A stretch of 64,000 bases of DNA, taken from assembly GCA_003249015.1 (NCBI GenBank), contig QBLS01000009.1, positions 62,001 to 126,000 on the forward strand, given 5' to 3'. The notes under the pieces are model-generated. The model was given only the letters and a program-made list of their open reading frames with translations, searched no databases and was not told the origin of the DNA. This document shows, in pieces, positions 59,340-64,000 of this stretch. Each line of letters starts with the position of its first letter. The first letter of the stretch is position 1. This DNA comes from Pseudanabaena sp. GTDB taxonomy: Bacteria > Cyanobacteriota > Cyanobacteriia > Pseudanabaenales > Pseudanabaenaceae. The position numbers and the translations under genes are program-made.

Positions 59340-60209
59340 ATGGCTAAATGTGTAATTAATCGCCGTGCCGAGTTTTCTGCGAGTCATCGTTACTGGCTAC
59401 CTGAAATTCCAGACGAAGAGAACTTTGCTAAATTTGGATTATGTACTAACTTTCCGCCTCACGGACATAACTATGTGCTGTATGTGAGCATGGAGGGCGA
59501 GATTGACCATACAGGTATGGTGTTAAACCTATCGGATGTCAAGCATACGATCGCCCGTGAAGTGACCACGCAGTTAAACTTCTCCTACCTCAACCAAGCA
59601 TGGGAAGAGTTTCAAAAAACCTTACCCACCACCGAAAATATAGCCCGTGTAATTTGGCAGCGTTTAGAGCCACATTTACCACTGGTGAATATCCGTTTAT
59701 ACGAACATCCTGAACTCTGGGCCGATTATCAAGGTAACGATATGCAAGCAAACTTAACTATTAGCACCCACTTCTCCGCCGCCCATCGCCTCGCCCTCGA
59801 TAGTCTCTCCTTTGAAGAGAATAGTGAGATTTATGGTAAATGCGCCCGCGTCAATGGTCACGGACATAACTACCATCTCGAAGTCTCGATCTCTGGTGAA
59901 ATCGATGAGCGCACTGGTATGATTGCCGACTTGTCAGACTTTCAAAAAGCCCTTGATGATTATGTACTTGATCCCATGGATCACACCTTTTTGAATAAGG
60001 ATATTCCTTACTTTGCGGATGTTGTCCCAACAGCAGAAAATATCGCTGTTTACATTCAAAAGGTATTAACTCAGCCCATCCGTGATATCGGTGCTAAGCT
60101 GCACAGCATTAAGCTGATTGAGAGTCCCAATAACTCTTGCGAAGTTTATGGGGAATATCAACTTTCGAGCGTAGAGCATTTGCTTGAAGAATCTTTGGCG
60201 ATCGCTTAA
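59340..60209 (+). CDS. Tandem 6-carboxytetrahydropterin synthase-like protein (QueD/PTPS family)
   Basis: A 289-residue fusion of two QueD/PTPS domains (about 1-135 and 140-280). Each has the zinc histidines (SASHR and PPHGHNY in the first; SAAHR and NGHGHNY in the second) and the catalytic-type cysteine (GLCTNF; GKCARV). The second keeps a glutamate in LIESPNNSCEVYGE; the first has YEHPE. Family members make 6-carboxy-5,6,7,8-tetrahydropterin for queuosine or act in pterin synthesis; two-domain versions occur in cyanobacteria and may make the pterin of cyanopterin, which is inference. ATG at 59340. Confidence 0.85.
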   Translation: MAKCVINRRAEFSASHRYWLPEIPDEENFAKFGLCTNFPPHGHNYVLYVSMEGEIDHTGMVLNLSDVKHTIAREVTTQLNFSYLNQAWEEFQKTLPTTENIARVIWQRLEPHLPLVNIRLYEHPELWADYQGNDMQANLTISTHFSAAHRLALDSLSFEENSEIYGKCARVNGHGHNYHLEVSISGEIDERTGMIADLSDFQKALDDYVLDPMDHTFLNKDIPYFADVVPTAENIAVYIQKVLTQPIRDIGAKLHSIKLIESPNNSCEVYGEYQLSSVEHLLEESLAIA

Positions 60210-60230
60210 ATCCAGAATCGTTTTAAAAAT

Positions 60231-60273
60231 ATAAAAGGGAAATGCCGCGCTTTGCGCGGCATTTCCCTTTTAT
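60231..60273 (+). terminator. Terminator palindrome after the QueD-like gene
   Basis: Perfect 20-bp arms ATAAAAGGGAAATGCCGCGC / GCGCGGCATTTCCCTTTTAT with loop TTT. Confidence 0.9.
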
Positions 60274-60361
60274 GGTTGCAAACATCAGCATTCATGCTGT
60301 TTACAGTCACTCCAATTAGTCGGTATACATAACCCTATGGTTACTAAAGTTAATAAGGCTA

Positions 60362-60901
60362 ATGTATACATTTTCAAAGAGTACTGATCGCCTTCAAACC
60401 AGTCAAAACTCAGAGCCTCGAATCAACCTAACATCAGAGGCAAAGACAGACTCAGTCGTAGACACCTACTTGAAATTTGCCATCGATACTCAGAATATTG
60501 GACTTATCGAAAGTGAATTTGCTCAAGAAGTTTTGACTGTAAAGGGGGGATTGATCACGCCTGTACCCAACAAGCCATCCTGCGTTTTAGGGATATTGAG
60601 TCGCCGCCGTCGCGTATATTGGGCGGTGGACTTAGCAATGATGCTGGGGTTACAGCCCCTTGAGCAAGATATTCTGCTTTATGAAGTGATCTTGTTGTCT
60701 GCCCAGTCTTTAGCCCTTGCCCTAGTTGTTCCCAAAATATTTGGAGTAATGCGAGTAGCGGAACATGAGGTTGAAGTTAATATGAACAACCTGCCTCTGG
60801 TTATAAAACCATATGTAAAAGGGTACGTTAGTGGTGCAGGAGAGACTTGCTATCTATTAAAAGCCGAAAATATTCTGCGATCAACGATTTTGCACTCGTA
60901 G
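60362..60901 (+). CDS. CheW-like domain protein
   Basis: A 179-residue protein: a polar N-terminal 40 residues, then a CheW beta-barrel (YLKFAIDTQNIGLIESEFAQEVL; PNKPSCVLGILSRRRRVYWAVDLAMMLGL; LALVVPKIFGVMRVAEHEV). CheW couples chemoreceptors to a CheA kinase; in cyanobacteria such proteins serve phototaxis pili and related Che-like systems. The receptor-contact strand GILSRRRRVYW is more basic than usual. It is 143 bp upstream of a ComFB gene on the same strand; a functional link is possible but unproven. Confidence 0.82.
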   Translation: MYTFSKSTDRLQTSQNSEPRINLTSEAKTDSVVDTYLKFAIDTQNIGLIESEFAQEVLTVKGGLITPVPNKPSCVLGILSRRRRVYWAVDLAMMLGLQPLEQDILLYEVILLSAQSLALALVVPKIFGVMRVAEHEVEVNMNNLPLVIKPYVKGYVSGAGETCYLLKAENILRSTILHS

Positions 60902-61043
60902 CGACATAAGGATCAATTTTTGAGTTTTTAGCATCTTCAGCGCTGAAAAATAGGTGAAGTAAAGATTCTCAAGTTAGAAATTGGGGTTGCCATTTCCTAA
61001 CTTGTTATAACTCTAGTATTCGTAGCATTTTGTTGCTAGTCAA

Positions 61044-62045
61044 ATGGAATCTTGTCGTAATGTTTTGCTGGAATATGTTTACAAAGAAGCGAATGCTCAG
61101 ATCGAAGGATTAGGAGTAGGGATAAAACATAAATACAATTTAGAAGAAGTAATGGCTTATGCCCTAAATAGACTGCCGCCAATGTTTGCGTCTACTGATT
61201 TTGAGCTGCAAGTCAAGCGACAAGAATGCGACAAACTCCGTGACCAAGTTTTTAAAGCCGTGCGTCAGTCGCTTATAGCAGTGAGGCGCGATCCTTTGCG
61301 ACAGCCAGAGCCACTGGCTGATGTTGAGCTCGCCAACGCACCTTTTGCCTTGAGGGGAGTCCGCGAGATTTTAAATTCACGAACTTTAACTTGGTTTGAC
61401 TTACCTACGGTGATCGAAAAAGAGCTTGAGGGGGCGATCGCTAGATATAACTCTGGCAATTCCAAATACAGTAGTAAATATGGCACGCTGGGAATGCGGC
61501 AAACAAACGCCCAAATGTATCTCCGAAAATCGGCTCCCGCGACACCTGTGGTTAGTGAGCTAAAGAAAAAAGAATATGAAGTTTACATGATTGAGGCTAA
61601 CCATATTGTGCATTCTTTAGAACGCTTAGTGATTAGGATGGCGCAAACCCGTGCCCAGAGCTTTCCACAAGGGGAACTTCGATTTATTCGTCTTGAAGAT
61701 GTGTTGGCTCGCACTCTAAATCGCCTTCCACCGCTATATGCTACTTCTAATAAAGGCTTAGGACATCTACGGCAATATGCCCAGTTAAATATTGGTTCTG
61801 AGCTAGCCATCATCGTGTATGAGTCAATGCTAGAAACTCGTAAAGCCAACTATCAAAGAATTAATCCGCTGATGTTTTATAAGATTCGCCACGAACGCGA
61901 ACAAGCTTTGATCAATTTAAGTAAATTGTTCTCTAAGGAAATAAAGTGGCAGAACTTAGAACAAGAATTGGGAATGGCTCTGGAGTTAGCTAGAGGTGGA
62001 ACTGTCTGCTGGGTGCGATCGCCTGTTAAAGCCAGTCCTGCGTAA
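61044..62045 (+). CDS. Tandem ComFB-domain protein
   Basis: A 333-residue protein with two ComFB (late competence development) domains: LLEYVYKEANAQIEGLG...YNLEEVMAYALNRLPPMFAST (about 5-55) and HSLERLVIRMAQTRAQSF...IRLEDVLARTLNRLPPLYATS (about 190-235), each with the hallmark ALNRLPP(M/L)(Y/F). ComFB proteins in cyanobacteria have been shown to bind c-di-GMP; some act in cell-size control or natural competence. A two-domain form is unusual. The middle (85-175) and the last 80 residues have no assigned domain. No c-di-GMP ligand can be proved from sequence. ATG at 61044. Confidence 0.8.
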   Translation: MESCRNVLLEYVYKEANAQIEGLGVGIKHKYNLEEVMAYALNRLPPMFASTDFELQVKRQECDKLRDQVFKAVRQSLIAVRRDPLRQPEPLADVELANAPFALRGVREILNSRTLTWFDLPTVIEKELEGAIARYNSGNSKYSSKYGTLGMRQTNAQMYLRKSAPATPVVSELKKKEYEVYMIEANHIVHSLERLVIRMAQTRAQSFPQGELRFIRLEDVLARTLNRLPPLYATSNKGLGHLRQYAQLNIGSELAIIVYESMLETRKANYQRINPLMFYKIRHEREQALINLSKLFSKEIKWQNLEQELGMALELARGGTVCWVRSPVKASPA

Positions 62046-62064
62046 AAATTGGGAATTATTACAA

Positions 62065-62319
62065 ATGGATTTTACAAATATTTTGGGATTTGTGGCGGCT
62101 TTTTTGACGACAACTGCCTTTCTGCCTCAAGTGCTGAAGGTTTGGCGATCGCGATCGACTAGGGATATATCTTTACCGATGTTGATTACTTTTATTTCAG
62201 GAGTGACCCTGTGGCTAATTTACGGTGTGATGGTCAAAGCTGCACCAATTATCATCGCCAATGCCATTACGCTTATTCTGAATCTGTTAATTTTAAGATT
62301 CAAGATTCAGCATGGTTAG
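62065..62319 (+). CDS. SemiSWEET-type sugar transporter
   Basis: An 84-residue membrane protein with three helices and the PQ-loop motif TTTAFLPQVLKVWRSRSTRDISLPM. SemiSWEETs act as homodimers that move sugars down their gradients. The frame is open far upstream, but the ATG at 62065 gives the family's start and lies 19 bp after the ComFB stop, so the gene may be co-transcribed. A perfect terminator palindrome follows. Confidence 0.88.
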   Translation: MDFTNILGFVAAFLTTTAFLPQVLKVWRSRSTRDISLPMLITFISGVTLWLIYGVMVKAAPIIIANAITLILNLLILRFKIQHG

Positions 62320-62328
62320 GCAAAACCC

Positions 62329-62375
62329 AAATAAACTTTAAAAGCGGTGCTTTGCACCGCTTTTAAAGTTTATTT
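62329..62375 (+). terminator. Terminator palindrome after SemiSWEET
   Basis: Perfect 22-bp arms AAATAAACTTTAAAAGCGG... / ...CCGCTTTTAAAGTTTATTT with loop TTT. Confidence 0.9.
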
Positions 62376-62415
62376 AGCAAAAAGCTTAGTAGGGCTTTTA
62401 TATGGATAGGCAACT

Positions 62416-62787
62416 CTATGCGTCGTAAACAATTTCAACAACTTCGAGTTCCTGTTTTGTGCCGACAAAAGGATTATCTTCAGTGAGAAAAAGCATACAG
62501 TGGCATTCTTTACGCTCGCGCATTGGGACACAAGGACAATTCCAGTAGGTATCTTTTACTTCTGCTTCCTTATCTTCGTAATAGCGACAAGGGCATAGAG
62601 GCGATCCTAGCTCTTCTTTATGCTTGGCTAAGCCTTCAATGACTGCGTTAGTAACACTAGGGTCTACACAAAAAAATGTGCCAGTATTTTTAGCATACTT
62701 CTCGGAAAATTTTCGCATAGCCTCAAAACTTTTCGAGGAAGCTTTATTTTTCCCACGAGACGACTCTGACTCTGGGGTTAGGGACAT
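62416..62787 (-). CDS. ftrC: Ferredoxin-thioredoxin reductase, catalytic chain
   Basis: A 123-residue subunit that passes electrons from ferredoxin to thioredoxin through a 4Fe-4S cluster and an active-site disulfide. The cysteines are all present: FFCVDPSVTNAV, SPLCPCRYYED, WNCPCVPMRE and ECHCMLFL (C-P-C, C-P-C, C-H-C). The N-terminus (about 1-30) is a charged extension rich in serine, and the final E-E-V-V-type end is complete. The gene for the variable chain is not in the window. Confidence 0.96.
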   Translation of the reverse strand: MSLTPESESSRGKNKASSKSFEAMRKFSEKYAKNTGTFFCVDPSVTNAVIEGLAKHKEELGSPLCPCRYYEDKEAEVKDTYWNCPCVPMRERKECHCMLFLTEDNPFVGTKQELEVVEIVYDA

Positions 62788-62860
62788 AATCTTAAAGAGG
62801 GTATATAAACTATCAGTTAATACCTATAGCACGAAACCGCTATACCACCTCTATCTTCTA

Positions 62861-62917
62861 GCGAATTAGACCAAATTAAAAAATGGCATAGCCATTTTTT
62901 AATTTGGTCTAATTCGC
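62861..62917. repeat. Perfect 27-bp palindrome
   Basis: Arms GCGAATTAGACCAAATTAAA... / ...TTTAATTTGGTCTAATTCGC around AAATGGC-ATA-GCCATTT; the longest perfect palindrome I found in the window. It sits upstream of ftrC on the minus strand, not after a gene. Confidence 0.85.
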
Positions 62918-62919
62918 TA

Positions 62920-63030
62920 AGTAACTAGGCGCAGTTAAACATAAAACCCTAAAACCTGTAGCGCACGCGCAGCGTGCGCCACAGGCTTTAGCTCTAAGAA
63001 GGGTGGAGGCGCTTTGCGCCTCCACCCTTC
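62920..63030. repeat. Family-A left half fused to another hairpin
   Basis: AGTAACTAGGCGCAGTTAAA, then the family-A hairpin AAAACCTGTAGCGCACGC... /...GCGTGCGCCACAGG; then AGAAGGGTGGAGGCGC / GCGCCTCCACCCTTCT (62997-63034) in place of the element's right end. Confidence 0.65.
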
Positions 63031-63049
63031 TTTTTGTTAGGCAAATGAC

Positions 63050-63164
63050 TATAGCAAAAGAAGTTTTGCTTAGGACATAAAACCAGAAGGCGAGTGGCGG
63101 CGCGGAGCGCCGCCACTCGCTTCTTGGTTTTTGATTTGTACTAACTAACTCTTGCTTTGCTATA
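63050..63164 (-). repeat. 115-bp MITE-like element, family B, copy 2
   Basis: The reverse complement of 17291-17405, 112 of 115 positions identical by my alignment. Both have TATAGCAAA at their ends. Confidence 0.88.
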
Positions 63165-63183
63165 CAACCATTAAACATTGGGG

Positions 63184-64000
63184 CTAATCAAAGACTACTG
63201 TGCGTAAACCAAGATTTGAGTTAGCAAATGCGCCATAAACTAAGACTCTATTTTGCAAATGCTGCCTGACCGCTCTTGCAAGCACAATGCGCTCCAGATC
63301 CTTGCCCTTGCGAATGAGATCGGTCACTGAGTCACGATGGGAAACTCTGATTACATCCTGCTCAATAATTGGCCCCTCATCTAGTTCATCGGTGACATAG
63401 TGGGCGGTTGCACCAATAATCTTGACTCCGCGTTTGTAGGCTCGGTGGTAGGGGTTAGCTCCTGCAAAGGCAGGTAAAAATGAATGATGGATATTGATGA
63501 CTTGAGAAAATTCACTTAGAAATTCTGGGCTTAAAACCTGCATATATTTAGCCAAAACCACCAGATCGATTTGGTATTGTCTAAGTAATGCTAGCTGTTG
63601 CTTTTCTTGTTGCAACTTATGTTCGCGACTGATCTCAATGTAATGGTAATTAATGCCAAAGTTATGGGCGACTTTTTCTAAATCAGGATGATTGCTGATT
63701 ACTACAGAAATTGTGGCGGCTAGTTCTTGCGATCGCTGTCTCAAAATTAAGTCATAGAGGCAATGATCTTGCTTGGAAACAAAAATGGCGATACGAGGCA
63801 CGTAATCGGAGAAATGAATACTCCACTTTGCCTCATCCGCGATCGCTAATTGGGCAAAGTTAGGCGCAATTTCAGCCCGTTCCAGATCGAATCCATCTAG
63901 CTCCCATTCCACCCGCATTAAAAAAAGTTCAGCACTACCATCGGCGTGCTGGTCAGCGTGCAGAATATTGCCACCATGGGAAAACACCCAATCGGAAATT
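63184..64000 (-). CDS. purU: Formyltetrahydrofolate deformylase (5' end outside window)
   Basis: The frame is open to the window edge; the visible 271 codons start at ISDWVFSHGGNILHADQH in the N-terminal ACT domain and continue into the formyltransferase-like hydrolase domain, with HPDLEKVAH, VVLAKYMQVLSPEFL, INIHHSFLPAFAGANPYHRAYKRGVKIIGATAHYV and LDEGPIIEQDV. The N-x-H catalytic motif is INIHHS. It releases formate and THF from 10-formyl-THF, balancing the one-carbon pool. Roughly 15 N-terminal residues are missing. Confidence 0.95.
   Translation of the reverse strand, partial: ISDWVFSHGGNILHADQHADGSAELFLMRVEWELDGFDLERAEIAPNFAQLAIADEAKWSIHFSDYVPRIAIFVSKQDHCLYDLILRQRSQELAATISVVISNHPDLEKVAHNFGINYHYIEISREHKLQQEKQQLALLRQYQIDLVVLAKYMQVLSPEFLSEFSQVINIHHSFLPAFAGANPYHRAYKRGVKIIGATAHYVTDELDEGPIIEQDVIRVSHRDSVTDLIRKGKDLERIVLARAVRQHLQNRVLVYGAFANSNLGLRTVVFD

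Noticed and set aside
1-64000. CRISPR array, rRNA operon, prophage or plasmid origin
   Set aside because: No regularly spaced direct repeats of 25-40 bp, no rRNA sequence, no phage structural genes and no replication initiator were seen.

Overview
The window is chromosomal DNA of a cyanobacterium. It carries psb30, ndhL, the ferredoxin-thioredoxin reductase catalytic chain, cyanobacterial-type rpoZ, Ycf51/DUF2518, DUF1818, DUF2555 and DUF3007 genes. The HIP1 octamer GCGATCGC occurs throughout. A gas-vesicle GvpF/GvpL gene and the many PAS/GAF signalling proteins fit a free-living filamentous or planktonic species; a Pseudanabaena-like organism is my guess, made without any database search.

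Layout. 1-8.6 kb: gvpF/L end, a TPR protein, psb30, a small unknown gene, a DUF697 GTPase, aroK, a GAF-GAF-PAS adenylate cyclase with an MSMEG_0570-family gene 6 nt behind it, tRNA-Ser(GCU) and DUF2555. 8.6-18.2 kb: a PD-(D/E)XK-like protein, a non-catalytic M16 peptidase homologue, a long repeat-filled spacer, an HD-domain protein, a BolA-family protein, a seven-PAS histidine kinase and an Rcp1-like response regulator. 18.4-20.7 kb: a YCII / glutathione S-transferase / ECF42-type sigma factor operon. 20.8-27.7 kb: an accessory island with DUF1643, a HEPN-like protein, and a run of toxin-antitoxin modules separated by four copies of one intergenic repeat. The run ends in a truncated PIN toxin, a truncated second copy of the first antitoxin and an IS630-type transposase relic. 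27.7-36.6 kb: DUF1818, rpoZ, a response regulator, proB, a 2TM protein, two glycosyltransferases, an EamA transporter and tRNA-Asn(GUU). 36.6-47.7 kb: a Vat-like acetyltransferase, a GAF-GGDEF-EAL protein, Ycf51, mtnP, hslO, a TPR protein and a Cache-HAMP-PAS hybrid kinase. 48-56.5 kb: ndhL-DUF3007 with an apparently dead type IIG restriction-modification homologue in the same operon, an ABC ATPase, a TPR protein, fmt, DUF389 and lipA. 56.8-58.7 kb: a two-gene ATPase plus TOPRIM-like operon that looks like phage defence. 58.8-64 kb: a broken Uma2 gene, a tandem QueD-like protein, a CheW-domain protein, a tandem ComFB protein, SemiSWEET, ftrC and purU (cut by the window end).

Two themes stand out. 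First, nearly every gene border holds a long palindrome: 14-27 bp arms, usually perfect, and almost always a 3-nt loop. Several overlap the stop codons they follow. At least five families of MITE-like elements are scattered among them, including two 115-bp copies 46 kb apart in inverted orientation that differ at only three positions, and one element inserted inside another. Second, signalling is dense: cAMP synthesis, c-di-GMP turnover and possible c-di-GMP reception by ComFB domains, two large sensor kinases, three receiver proteins or domains and a CheW domain. This suggests an organism that tunes motility, buoyancy and surface behaviour.
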